A stretch of 64,000 nt of DNA from Hymenobacter sp. GOD-10R (GTDB lineage: Bacteria; Bacteroidota; Bacteroidia; Cytophagales; Hymenobacteraceae): NCBI RefSeq assembly GCF_035609205.1, contig NZ_CP141184.1, positions 2,942,501 to 3,006,500 on the forward strand, written 5' to 3'. A model generated the notes under the pieces. That model had not been told where the DNA came from and did not search any database. It worked only from the letters and a program-made list of their open reading frames with translations. Position 1 is the stretch's first letter. Every line of letters starts with the position of its first letter. Positions 7,597-15,985 of the stretch are shown here, in pieces. A program made the translations under genes and the position numbers.

Positions 7597-9891
7597 TCAA
7601 GGTTTCGCCGCCATCGTAAACGTCAGCTCGCCACCGTTCATAATATCTTGATGATTCAAGAACGGCCGCGTGAGTTTCTGGCCGTTTAGCCTAGCTTCCT
7701 TCACGTACACGTTCTTGTCGCTCTGGTTTTTGACATTGATGCGGAAGGTTTTGCCGTTTTCCAGATTCAACACGGCGCCGTGCACGGCGGGGCTACCTAG
7801 GGCGTACTCCGGGGAGCCGGGAGCGACGGGGTAGAAGCCGAGGGCCGAGAAGATGTACCAGGCGCTCATCTGCCCGCAATCGTCGTTGCCACCTAGGCCG
7901 TCGGGGGTGGGGCGGTACATCTTGGGCAGAATCATGCGCACGCGGGCCTGAGTTTTCCAGGGCTGGTCGGTCCAGTTGTAGAGGTAGGCCACGTGGTGGG
8001 CGGGCTCGTTGCCGTGCACGTAGTTGCCGATGATGCCGTCACGGGTAATATCCTCGGTTTCAGCAAAGAACTTATCGGGCAGGTGCATAGTGAATAGCGA
8101 ATCGAGGTGGGGCACGAAGCGCTTCTGGCCGCCCATGATCTGAATCAGAGAGGCTGGGTCTTGGGGCACGTAGAGGCTGTAGTTCCAGGCGTTGCCCTCG
8201 ATAAAGCCTTGGTCGTTGGTGCTCAGCACGTCGAAGCGGGGGCGGAAAGTGCCGTCGGCGAGCTTGGGGCGCATGAAGCCGATACGCTGGTCGTACACGT
8301 TGCGCCAGTTCTGGGCACGCTTACTGAATTCCTGATAAATATCCTGCCGACCTAGCTTCTGGGCCATCTGGGCAATACACCAGTCGTCGTAGGCGTATTC
8401 CAGCGTTTTCGATACTGAGGAGCCACTTTTGTCTTCGGGCACGTAGCCGAGCTGCACGTAGTAGCCGATGCCGTCGTAGCGGGCCTGGCGGGCGGTGGTC
8501 ACGCAGGCGTCGAGGGCTTTGTTGGCGTCGAAGGGCGCATTGCCTTTTATTACGGCGTCGGCAATGACGGGCACCGAGTGGTAGCCGATCATGCACCAGT
8601 TTTCGTTGGCGTAGTGGCTCCACACGGGCAGCATGCGCTCCACACTCTGGTCGAAGTGGGCCAGCATGGATTGCACCATGTCGGCATTACGCTTGGGTTG
8701 CAGCACGTTGAAGAGCGGGTGCAGGGCGCGGTAGGTATCCCAGAGCGAGAAGGTGGTGTAGTTGGTGAAGCCGTCGGCCTTGTGGTTGTTCTGGTCGAGG
8801 CCGCGGTATTGGCCGTCGGCGTCCATGTAGGTCGTCGGGCTCAGGAAGGCGTGGTACATGGCCGTGTAGAAGTTTTCCTTGTCCACCTTCTTCGGCGACT
8901 CAATGACCACTTTGCTGAGTTCTTGCTGCCACTGTTGCTGGGCTTGGTTTTTCACCTTGTCGAAGTCCCAGCCGGGCGCTTCGGTGCGCAGGTTTTGGAG
9001 GGCGCTGGCGGTGCTCGTGGGCGAGAGGGCAAACTTCACTTTCAGCTTCTCGTTAGCTGTCGTCTTGAAGTTGAAGAACATGCGCAGCTGTTCGCCGGCT
9101 AGGTCGGGGAAGTTCTTGGTCTGGTCGAACTTGCCCCAGAAGCCACGGTATATCTGTTTCTTGGAGAAGTTGCGGCTGCCGTAGTCGGTGAAGGGCTTGG
9201 AGAACGTCATGGCGAAGTACACCGTGCGGGTGCGCGCCCAACCGTTGGTTTGGCGGTAGCCAGTCACGAGCGTGTCGTTTTCCACCCGCACAAACGTCCA
9301 GACGTTCTTATCGGGGTAGTTGTAGATGCCCGCCATCAGGTCCAGAATCAGGTGCGACTGGTCCGACTGCGGGAAGGTGTACTGGTGCATGCCCACGCGG
9401 TTGGTGGCAGTCAGCTCGGCCAGGATGTTGTGGTCGTCGAGCTTCACGCGGTAGTAGCCAGGCTCGGCTACTTCGGTGGCGTGGGAGAAAGTGGAGCGGA
9501 AGCCACTCTGGGGCTTGTCGGCCGTGCCGGGGTTGAGTTGCAGCGGGCCCGTAGTGGGCATGATCAGGAAGTCACCTAGGTCGGAGTGGCCGGTGCCGCT
9601 GAAGTGGGTGTGGCTGAAACCGACGATGCTCTTATCACTGTATTGGTAGCCCGCGCAGTACTTGTACATGTCGGGGTTGTACTTGCCGTTCAGCTCGTAG
9701 CTGAGCGTATCGGTATCGGGCGAGAGCTGCACCATGCCGAACGGCACCGTCGCGCCCGGAAACGTGTGCCCCATCTTGGCCGTCCCGACGATGGGGTGAG
9801 CGTACTGGACGAGGTTTTCGGCGGGCTTGATTTTCTGGGCTAGGCTAGGGAGAGAGGCGAGGAGTAGGACGGCAAGGGAAAGTTGTTTCAT
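7597..9891 (-). CDS. Secreted GH92 alpha-mannosidase
   Basis: The 764-residue product has a signal peptide (about 1-20, ending PSLAQ) and a full GH92 enzyme: an N-terminal beta-sandwich (about 30-265) and an (alpha/alpha)6 barrel. The C-terminal signature GNDDCGQMSAWYIFSALGF is diagnostic for GH92, whose members are Ca-dependent inverting exo-alpha-mannosidases acting on N-glycans and yeast mannan. Early motifs VGTAKMGHTFPGA and SHTHFSGTG also match. ATG at 9891 was chosen because it begins the signal peptide; longer versions add 41 unrelated residues. An imperfect -7 box (complement of GAAAGGTA, 9916-9923) lies about 25 bp upstream. No SusC/SusD pair is nearby, so this is not a classic utilisation locus. 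Confidence 0.93.
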   Translation of the reverse strand: MKQLSLAVLLLASLPSLAQKIKPAENLVQYAHPIVGTAKMGHTFPGATVPFGMVQLSPDTDTLSYELNGKYNPDMYKYCAGYQYSDKSIVGFSHTHFSGTGHSDLGDFLIMPTTGPLQLNPGTADKPQSGFRSTFSHATEVAEPGYYRVKLDDHNILAELTATNRVGMHQYTFPQSDQSHLILDLMAGIYNYPDKNVWTFVRVENDTLVTGYRQTNGWARTRTVYFAMTFSKPFTDYGSRNFSKKQIYRGFWGKFDQTKNFPDLAGEQLRMFFNFKTTANEKLKVKFALSPTSTASALQNLRTEAPGWDFDKVKNQAQQQWQQELSKVVIESPKKVDKENFYTAMYHAFLSPTTYMDADGQYRGLDQNNHKADGFTNYTTFSLWDTYRALHPLFNVLQPKRNADMVQSMLAHFDQSVERMLPVWSHYANENWCMIGYHSVPVIADAVIKGNAPFDANKALDACVTTARQARYDGIGYYVQLGYVPEDKSGSSVSKTLEYAYDDWCIAQMAQKLGRQDIYQEFSKRAQNWRNVYDQRIGFMRPKLADGTFRPRFDVLSTNDQGFIEGNAWNYSLYVPQDPASLIQIMGGQKRFVPHLDSLFTMHLPDKFFAETEDITRDGIIGNYVHGNEPAHHVAYLYNWTDQPWKTQARVRMILPKMYRPTPDGLGGNDDCGQMSAWYIFSALGFYPVAPGSPEYALGSPAVHGAVLNLENGKTFRINVKNQSDKNVYVKEARLNGQKLTRPFLNHQDIMNGGELTFTMAAKP

Positions 9892-9952
9892 CAGCTTCAG
9901 GAGGGGTTGAAGCTGGAAAGGTAGGAAGGAGGTTGGAAATGGAAGCACTAAT

Positions 9953-10504
9953 TTAGTAGTCCCACATAGGTTGCTCCCATTTCCGCAGAATATGCAATCC
10001 AGCTTGTTGCACAAGCTCTATGAGTTTCTCTTCAATAATATTTTGCACGATCAACGACATATCAAAGCCAATTTCAATATAGGCATCACCTATCTGGATT
10101 TTAACTTTCAATAACTCGCGTATACCTAGCTGTAAGAAGTCGTACAGTTGTTCTTTTGATCCTAGAATTATTTCTTGCTCATGTTCTTTATTTAGAAGCC
10201 CTACTATTTCAATTTGTTTTTGAGTGAAAAGGTATTTAACAGATTCTGAACAGGAGCTTTGCCACCTGTAATGTAAACGCGAGTAAGTTAGATTGCTGTC
10301 GTATTTATCGATAATGTTAAAAATAAAGTGTATTAGCTTCTGTTCTTCTTGTAAGTATTGGTTAGCTAGATCTTTGTGTTCTGGATCAGTATCAATGTTT
10401 ACAAAGCTGTATAAGACAATATTTTGAAATTCGTGTTCATTAAGGATACGGTCGAATCTATCTATCCAATATAGAAAGTGGTTCTTGAGTTTAGAGACTT
10501 GCAT
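9953..10504 (-). CDS. Hypothetical protein, AT-rich gene
   Basis: A 183-residue, acidic, largely helical product without signal peptide or membrane helix. The gene is strongly AT-rich compared with the adjacent mannosidase gene. No motif is recognised. It heads a run of three similar small genes on the minus strand (to 11381), all of unknown function, which may have arrived together. Confidence 0.6.
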   Translation of the reverse strand: MQVSKLKNHFLYWIDRFDRILNEHEFQNIVLYSFVNIDTDPEHKDLANQYLQEEQKLIHFIFNIIDKYDSNLTYSRLHYRWQSSCSESVKYLFTQKQIEIVGLLNKEHEQEIILGSKEQLYDFLQLGIRELLKVKIQIGDAYIEIGFDMSLIVQNIIEEKLIELVQQAGLHILRKWEQPMWDY

Positions 10505-10638
10505 CTGTGATTATAGTAGCATCATTAGAGGCGATGACTTTATTGATATTATGAGATCTTAGATTAAAGAATAGTACAGTAGGAATAAAAAAAGGTTGTA
10601 AATATAAATTCATAAATCAGCCGGTTATTTTTCAGAGA

Positions 10639-10905
10639 CTACTTCTTTTCAAAAGCCTTAGATTTAGCTATTAATTTTAATACTTTCTCTCCTATGTCCA
10701 AGTTATCATAGCTATCAACAATGAAGTGCGCTAATCCGCTCCTCATGGAATCTTTGTTGTCAAAATTTAACTCATCAAGGATAGATAAAAGCGTTTGATT
10801 CAAATCAAGCTCCCTGGCCGATATAGTGTTCTGCTCTAGTATATGCTTTACTTCTAGTCTAATATCTTTAAGGCGTTCATCAAATATGCTCTTAGCTTGC
10901 TCCAT
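10639..10905 (-). CDS. Small hypothetical helical protein
   Basis: An 88-residue, charged, mostly helical product. ATG at 10905 was chosen because the alternative TTG start at 10926 overlaps the upstream gene. The close spacing to that gene (15 bp) suggests co-transcription and possibly a functional pair. The family is not recognised. The gene is AT-rich, like its neighbours. Confidence 0.6.
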   Translation of the reverse strand: MEQAKSIFDERLKDIRLEVKHILEQNTISARELDLNQTLLSILDELNFDNKDSMRSGLAHFIVDSYDNLDIGEKVLKLIAKSKAFEKK

Positions 10906-10919
10906 GATTTTGATTGATT

Positions 10920-11381
10920 TTAGCAAAATTCAAAATAGGAGTCATAAATTTTTGTAAACTTCCGACTACACCAATTCGGCAAAATCCCTAAGTGGAATCT
11001 GTATTTTCCTACAAGAATATTGTCGTTGTTGATAAAAGATAAAATTGCTCTGTTGCCTTTGTATTCGGCATGTATAGTACTACTGAAAATCATTTCTATA
11101 GCATCTTTAAATCTCGCAGGATCTTCTCTGATCATTTCATAAGAGAAATCAGGCATCTCACGCGTTTTATCTATCCAGAAAGTAACGTTACTAGAAGTGA
11201 CCTCGAAATTCATGTTTACTCTGCCAGGTTTAGCAACGGAGTTGAATTTTAAGTAGAAGTCTGCTGGTAGTTGGTTGTCAATGGTAAACTCTGAATTATC
11301 TAGTAGCATCCTTTGACCTAGCTTGGCAAATACTTCATCAAAGAGTGCAAGAACATCTTGCACTTTGAGGTTCAATAGCAT
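10920..11381 (-). CDS. Hypothetical protein, AT-rich, upstream partner of the 88-residue gene
   Basis: A 153-residue product with an alternating beta-strand pattern and Asn/Phe-rich composition; the C-terminus ends in Phe-Cys. There is no signal peptide. It is directly followed on the minus strand by the small helical gene, a two-gene arrangement that superficially resembles toxin/antidote or immunity pairs. No catalytic motif supports that, so the function is left open. Confidence 0.6.
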   Translation of the reverse strand: MLLNLKVQDVLALFDEVFAKLGQRMLLDNSEFTIDNQLPADFYLKFNSVAKPGRVNMNFEVTSSNVTFWIDKTREMPDFSYEMIREDPARFKDAIEMIFSSTIHAEYKGNRAILSFINNDNILVGKYRFHLGILPNWCSRKFTKIYDSYFEFC

Positions 11382-11423
11382 TGATATAGTTAGTGTGGTG
11401 CCTTACTTTATAGTATAACCATA

Positions 11424-12017
11424 TTAGTTATTTGCTGCTTGCACCCGATACATTACATCAGTTCTCAAAACGTACTTAACGCCTTTTATTACCTCGCTAC
11501 CTTCGTGATAGAGGTTATGCAAAAACAAAAGTGCCATACCTTGCTTGGGCCGAATGCTAATACCTTTGAAAGTTGTTTCACCACCTTCAAAATTCTCGTT
11601 TAAGTATATCATGAACGTAAGATAACTGGCTTCAAATTTATTGCGAATGTAGCTCTCGTCGAAGTGTCCTTTGAACTGGTGGCCACGTTGGTAACGATAA
11701 AATCGAAATAACTCATTTAAGCCAATAGCTTTACTATTACCGAGCTGTGCAGGTACAAAAGGTTGTACTTTCAACCACAAGCTTTGAGCTAGCTCTTCGT
11801 TTTTGTAAAAAGAACGGTTATTGTTTCGAATGTGCGTGAGCACCTTTGCTCCACTATTGGTATTGACTTTAGCGGCTTCGTAGCCATTTTTTTCACTCAA
11901 TACCATAAACTCCTGACATTCCGGTTTGGTCAGGAAATCATCAACTGTAAAAATTGAGTCAGTAATCTTTTTATACTTCATTTTGTCTTGCGAGACGGTG
12001 AATGTGTGAGAGGCCAT
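11424..12017 (-). CDS. 2-oxoglutarate/Fe(II) oxygenase, prolyl-4-hydroxylase type
   Basis: The 197-residue product is a single double-stranded beta-helix dioxygenase. The iron ligands are visible: H-x-D in GHFDES (about residue 110) and a distal His in NLYHEG (about 175). An Arg in YVLRTDVMYR is the likely 2-oxoglutarate-binding residue. These enzymes hydroxylate protein or amino-acid side chains using O2. ATG at 12017 was chosen; the nearest upstream alternative is a TTG three codons earlier. The gene is somewhat AT-rich and sits beside the AT-rich unknown genes. The substrate is unknown. Confidence 0.85.
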   Translation of the reverse strand: MASHTFTVSQDKMKYKKITDSIFTVDDFLTKPECQEFMVLSEKNGYEAAKVNTNSGAKVLTHIRNNNRSFYKNEELAQSLWLKVQPFVPAQLGNSKAIGLNELFRFYRYQRGHQFKGHFDESYIRNKFEASYLTFMIYLNENFEGGETTFKGISIRPKQGMALLFLHNLYHEGSEVIKGVKYVLRTDVMYRVQAANN

Positions 12018-12042
12018 TATAATCAATTCTGATCAGGAAACA

Positions 12043-12088
12043 CGAAACCCACCAAGCACATGTGTAAATACGCGCTTGGTGGGTTTCG
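12043..12088 (-). terminator. Terminator hairpin after the exported protein gene at 12118-13395
   Basis: A perfect 15-bp stem (12043-12057 with 12074-12088) and a 16-nt loop, placed 30 bp after the stop codon of the minus-strand gene. The T-run is short. Confidence 0.6.
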
Positions 12089-12117
12089 CATCTAGTATTC
12101 TAAAACGCAGCAGCGAC

Positions 12118-13395
12118 CTAGGTCTTCTGCTTCTTCTTCTTCGCCGCTGGGAAAAGAATGTTGTTCAAAATCAACCGATAACCCGGTGAGTTAGGGTGTA
12201 GCGACAGGTCAGTAGGCTCCTCTTCCACCAAGTGCTGGTAGTCTTCGGGGTCGTGGCCACCGTAGAAGGTCCAGGTGCCTTTGCCGAGGGTGCCGTGCAT
12301 GTAGCGCACTTCGCCGGAGGCTTTGTTTTCACCCATCACCACCACGTCGGGCTTGATGAGGCTCTTGCGGAACGCGGTGGTCTGGCCCATGAACCCCTTG
12401 ATGGTTTTCTCGTGGTCCTGGGTGAGCATGGTGGGTACTGGGTCGTACTTAGCCGAGAAGGTGAAGAGCTGAAAGTAGTCATTGTCCTCGTACACGCCGC
12501 GCTCGAAGGGCTGCATGTCGATGTTGGAGTACTCGTATTGGATCGGGTTGCGCTCCAAGGTAAAGTCCTTAAAAGCTAGGGTGCGGTTGAAGTTTAGTTT
12601 GCTTTGAGCGGCCGGGTCGGCGGGGTCGCCATCGTACATGCTTTCCACCATGTCGATACCTAGGCCGGCCAGGGCAATGTCGTAACTGTCAGTAGCCGAG
12701 CACATAGCGAACATGAAACCACCGCCTGCAATGAACTCCTGCATCTTGGTAGCCACGGCGCCCTTCATCACACTCACTTTCGAAAACCCGTTGCGCTTAG
12801 CAGTAGCTTCTGAATCGCGCTGCTGCTGCTGGTACCAGGGACGGTTGCGGTAGGAGGCAAAGAACTTACCGTACTGGCCCGTAAAATCCTCGTGGTGCAG
12901 GTGTAGCCAGTCGTACTTGGGCAGGTCGCCGTGCAGCACCTCGTCGTCGTAGATCTGAGTGTAAGGAATTTCGGCGTACGTGAGCACCATGGTCACGGCG
13001 TCGTCCCAGGGCTGTTTGCCTTTGGGGGTGTACACCGCAATTTTGGGTACTTTCTCCAGCTTCATCACGTCCATATTGGCGTTCGGGTCGGCAATTTCCT
13101 GGAGAATGCTGTTGTACTGCGCATCGCTGATGACCTGGTAAGTTACGCCGCGCACGGCTAGCTCATTTTCGGCGCCAGCGGCGTTGGGGAAAGCAAAGGC
13201 GCCGCCACGGTAGTTTAGGAGCCAGTCAACTTCCACCTGTTTGCCAAGCAGCCAATACGTGGCGCCATAGGCTTTTAGGTGCTCTTTCTGAGCTTCATCC
13301 ATCGGGATGAGGACGTGGTTGGCCCAAGCCGCAGCAGGTACGCTCAGCCAAGCGGCCAAAACCAGGACCAAAGACAAAATTCGCTTCAACACCAT
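12118..13395 (-). CDS. Conserved exported Bacteroidota protein, often labelled 'asparagine synthetase B'
   Basis: This 425-residue product has a signal peptide ending near AWANH. It belongs to a family conserved in Bacteroidota whose databank name is 'asparagine synthetase B'. No AsnB features are present: there is no N-terminal Cys nucleophile and no PP-loop. The visible order is a short N-terminal region with DWLLNYRGG, then a domain starting KIAVYTPKGKQPWDD that looks like a class I amidotransferase-like fold, with a GGGFMFAMC elbow-like segment (about 230) and GTWTFYGGHDPEDY near the end. That suggests a hydrolase or binding fold in the periplasm. The true function is unknown. ATG at 13395 is chosen for the signal peptide. 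Confidence 0.75.
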   Translation of the reverse strand: MVLKRILSLVLVLAAWLSVPAAAWANHVLIPMDEAQKEHLKAYGATYWLLGKQVEVDWLLNYRGGAFAFPNAAGAENELAVRGVTYQVISDAQYNSILQEIADPNANMDVMKLEKVPKIAVYTPKGKQPWDDAVTMVLTYAEIPYTQIYDDEVLHGDLPKYDWLHLHHEDFTGQYGKFFASYRNRPWYQQQQRDSEATAKRNGFSKVSVMKGAVATKMQEFIAGGGFMFAMCSATDSYDIALAGLGIDMVESMYDGDPADPAAQSKLNFNRTLAFKDFTLERNPIQYEYSNIDMQPFERGVYEDNDYFQLFTFSAKYDPVPTMLTQDHEKTIKGFMGQTTAFRKSLIKPDVVVMGENKASGEVRYMHGTLGKGTWTFYGGHDPEDYQHLVEEEPTDLSLHPNSPGYRLILNNILFPAAKKKKQKT

Positions 13396-13669
13396 CACGT
13401 TCGGCAAAAGGAAAGGAGGGGAAATAAAGGGAAGATACGAAACAGCACCGACGGAAGAGAACAAGCCAAGACAAATTGTTGGTTAATCTGCCTAAAGCCA
13501 TTCACTTATGCCTCGCCGTTCCTACGCAGGTGCCGCCGAAACGGCATCAGCAATGACGACGCAGAAGTAGGGGGCTCTGCTGTATGCACGTACCTAGGTT
13601 TTCACCAGAATCCTCGTTCATACTTCAGCCGAAACCCTATACCTTGCAGGAGGAGTAGTTACTACCGCT

Positions 13670-14911
13670 ATGCATCTACTAGAAAACATCAAGGAAGCTT
13701 TCCGTTCCATCAACAGCAATCTGCTCCGTACGATCCTGACGGCGCTGATTGTGAGCATCGGTATTATGGCGCTGGTGGGCATTCTCACGGCAATTGATAC
13801 GATGAAGTACAAGCTGAACTCGACCTTTGCCAGTCTCGGAGCCAATTCCTTCGAGATGCGCGCCAAAGGGTATAACAACGGTCGGCGCCGGCAGGGAGTG
13901 ACGGAAAAAACGTACCCGGCTATTACATATCTGCAAGCCCAGCAATATAAAAGGCAAATTGGCGATGAGGCGACCGTGGGGCTCTCCGCTCAGATTACCG
14001 GGGCGGCTGAAGTGAAAGCGAACGGTCAGAAAACCAACCCCAACACGCAGGTAGTAGCCGGCGACGAGAACTATCTGCAAATCCAAAGCTATAATCTCTC
14101 GTTTGGCCGCTCCTTTTCGCAGACTGAGCTAGATAATGGCGCTAACGTGGCGATTATCGGCTCGGAGCTCAAGGACAAACTGTTCCCGAATGAAAGTCCG
14201 CTGGGTAAGTACATTTATTTGCTGGGCCGCCGCTTCTTGGTTGTTGGCCAACTCGAAAAGAGCGGCAGCGACCTAGGTGGGGGCGGTGCCGACCGCCTCG
14301 TGCTCGTTCCGCTCGAGACGGGCAACCAGTTGCCGCGGCAGAGGGCCCTCACGTTCAACGTAAAAACGGCCGTTACGCAGGCTTCAACCCTGGCTTACGT
14401 GACCGGCCAAGCAACCGGCATTATGCGGGCCGTGCGCCACGACCCCTTGGGCCAAGAAGATTCTTTTGAGGTTGACAGCAGCGACTCGCTCACGGGCAAG
14501 CTGGATTCTATGACCAGCACCTTGCGTTCGGGGGGCTTCTTGGTGGGCTTTATTACGCTGCTCGGCGCTAGCATTGCCCTCATGAATATCATGATGGTGT
14601 CCGTCACGGAGCGCACCCGCGAAATAGGAATCCGCAAAGCCCTTGGTGCTACGGCCCTTCAGATTCGGCAGCAGTTTCTCATCGAAGCTATTGTGATCTG
14701 CGTGCTGGGCGGAATCCTGGGCATCGTGTTAGGCGTGGCCATGGGCAACTCTATTGCGTTGCTCATTCCGGGCGGTGGTACCTTCTTCGTGCCGTGGCTC
14801 TGGATGATACTTGGCTTGGTAATCTGCGTAACCGTGGGGCTAGCCTCCGGCTACTATCCCGCCAGCAAAGCCTCCCGACTGGATCCTATTGAGTCGCTGC
14901 GGTACGAGTAG
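13670..14911 (+). CDS. ABC transporter permease, MacB/FtsX type
   Basis: The 413-residue product has the MacB architecture: an N-terminal transmembrane helix (about 20-42), a large periplasmic MacB-PCD domain (about 43-285), then three C-terminal helices of the FtsX domain (about 285-310, 340-362 and 370-392). It ends in the family motif [13 protein letters not shown]. The sequence [16 protein letters not shown] is the typical coupling region. Such permeases use ATP hydrolysed by a partner to drive mechanical transfer of lipoproteins, peptides or drugs. No ATPase gene is adjacent, so the partner must lie elsewhere. A good purine-rich ribosome site (GCAGGAGGAG) lies about 20 bp before the start. 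Confidence 0.9.
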   Translation: MHLLENIKEAFRSINSNLLRTILTALIVSIGIMALVGILTAIDTMKYKLNSTFASLGANSFEMRAKGYNNGRRRQGVTEKTYPAITYLQAQQYKRQIGDEATVGLSAQITGAAEVKANGQKTNPNTQVVAGDENYLQIQSYNLSFGRSFSQTELDNGANVAIIGSELKDKLFPNESPLGKYIYLLGRRFLVVGQLEKSGSDLGGGGADRLVLVPLETGNQLPRQRALTFNVKTAVTQASTLAYVTGQATGIMRAVRHDPLGQEDSFEVDSSDSLTGKLDSMTSTLRSGGFLVGFITLLGASIALMNIMMVSVTERTREIGIRKALGATALQIRQQFLIEAIVICVLGGILGIVLGVAMGNSIALLIPGGGTFFVPWLWMILGLVICVTVGLASGYYPASKASRLDPIESLRYE

Positions 14912-14964
14912 GAGGGCACAGGGCACAGCTTGCCTTTCTTACTGCTAAGCAACAAACCCCAATG

Positions 14965-15027
14965 TCCCCCTGGATGACAACTTGGTCTTTCTAAACAAGA
15001 TCAGGTGTCACTTAGGGGGATTTTTTG
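14965..15027 (+). terminator. Terminator after the MacB-type permease gene
   Basis: An imperfect stem (14965-14979 with 15006-15020) is followed directly by six T residues. It lies about 55 bp after the permease stop codon. Confidence 0.6.
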
Positions 15028-15183
15028 TAGTTGGCAGTGTCGTATGCTCTAATAATTCATGCTGTGGAAGGCAGCGCAACCTAACTTCATCTAGTGTCGG
15101 ATATAAACAAAACAGCCAGTACAGGTGAAGCTACCGCATAACAGATCAATAATTCTTTAATAGCTGTATTAAACAAATGAGTA

Positions 15184-15191
15184 TATATTTG
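15184..15191 (+). promoter_or_regulatory. Bacteroidota -7 box for the HTH gene
   Basis: The sequence TATATTTG matches the TAnnTTTG -7 consensus exactly and lies 33 bp before the start codon. A TTTA at 15156-15159 is at a reasonable -33 distance. Confidence 0.5.
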
Positions 15192-15224
15192 CGTTGAGAA
15201 GCGCATAATTTATTTGTTACCATA

Positions 15225-15899
15225 ATGGCAAGTCAAACTGTTGGTCAACGCATTAGTCAGCTAATAGCACATTTGGGAGTGTCTAAAAATGCTTTTGCTG
15301 CCTCATTAGACAAGACGGCAACGGTTATTCAACACCTTGTGGACGAGCGAAATAAGCCAGGGTTTGATCTTTTGTGTAAGATATTTGAGGTATATCCAAA
15401 TGTATCTAAAGATTGGTTGTTACAAGGAAATGGTGTTATGTTAACGAGTGATGAATCAATTGCTCCAAAAGAATCCTCATCACCTGTTCCCATTGCGAAA
15501 GAGGAAAAAACTACAACGGCGGAGTCTAAGTCCGCGGCTGCACCGGTAGCTCCTGAGCCAGCAGCTGCACCCGTCGAAAAAGAAGTTTCGCCAGCCGCTC
15601 CTGCATTTGTTGCCGAAGCACCAGTTGCCCCGCCTGTAGCTGCTGCTCCTTTTGTTGCCTCTAGTATTGTAGCACCATCAGCACCCGCATCTGTACCCAC
15701 GCCGGCCACGGTAACTGCAACAGCAGCACCTACCCCAACAGCATACGGTGACCCAAATGCTAGCTTGCAAGCGGCTCTTTACGCCCAGCAACTCACGCAT
15801 CAGCTAGCCTTAGCCGAAATGCGCAACCAGCATTTGCAAGAGCAGCAGCGCATGATGCAACAAATGATGGAAATGATGCAGCGCCAACTTAGCCGGTAG
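15225..15899 (+). CDS. HTH protein with Pro/Ala-rich linker and Gln/Met-rich coiled-coil tail
   Basis: The 224-residue product has three parts. Residues 1-70 form an XRE/phage-CI-like helix-turn-helix domain; the segment VYPNVSKDWLLQGNG is typical of Bacteroidota HTH proteins. Residues 75-180 form a low-complexity linker of Pro, Ala and Val. Residues 185-224 form a helix rich in Gln and Met, likely an oligomerising coiled coil. The domain order suggests a DNA-binding oligomer with a flexible spacer. Base composition shifts from AT-rich in the HTH part to GC-rich in the linker. It has its own promoter and a shared terminator. Confidence 0.75.
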   Translation: MASQTVGQRISQLIAHLGVSKNAFAASLDKTATVIQHLVDERNKPGFDLLCKIFEVYPNVSKDWLLQGNGVMLTSDESIAPKESSSPVPIAKEEKTTTAESKSAAAPVAPEPAAAPVEKEVSPAAPAFVAEAPVAPPVAAAPFVASSIVAPSAPASVPTPATVTATAAPTPTAYGDPNASLQAALYAQQLTHQLALAEMRNQHLQEQQRMMQQMMEMMQRQLSR

Positions 15900-15919
15900 A
15901 AGTAGAACAAATAGATCAT

Positions 15920-15964
15920 AAAACAAAAGGAGCTAACCCAATCTGGGTTAGCTCCTTTTGTTTT
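15920..15964. terminator. Bidirectional terminator between the HTH gene and mtaB
   Basis: A perfect 21-bp stem (15920-15940 with 15944-15964) with a 3-nt loop. It ends in TTTTGTTTT on the plus strand and the same on the minus strand, so it can stop both convergent genes. Confidence 0.85.
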
Positions 15965-15985
15965 CAAAGCAACTCGAGATAAAGT

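Noticed and set aside
8578..9102. A 174-codon frame antisense to the GH92 gene
   Set aside because: Its Val/Gly/His-rich composition is typical of reverse-strand frames in GC-rich genes.
10639..11381. Toxin-antitoxin pair for the two adjacent AT-rich genes
   Set aside because: The layout is suggestive, but neither product has a known toxin or antitoxin motif, so only the observation is kept.
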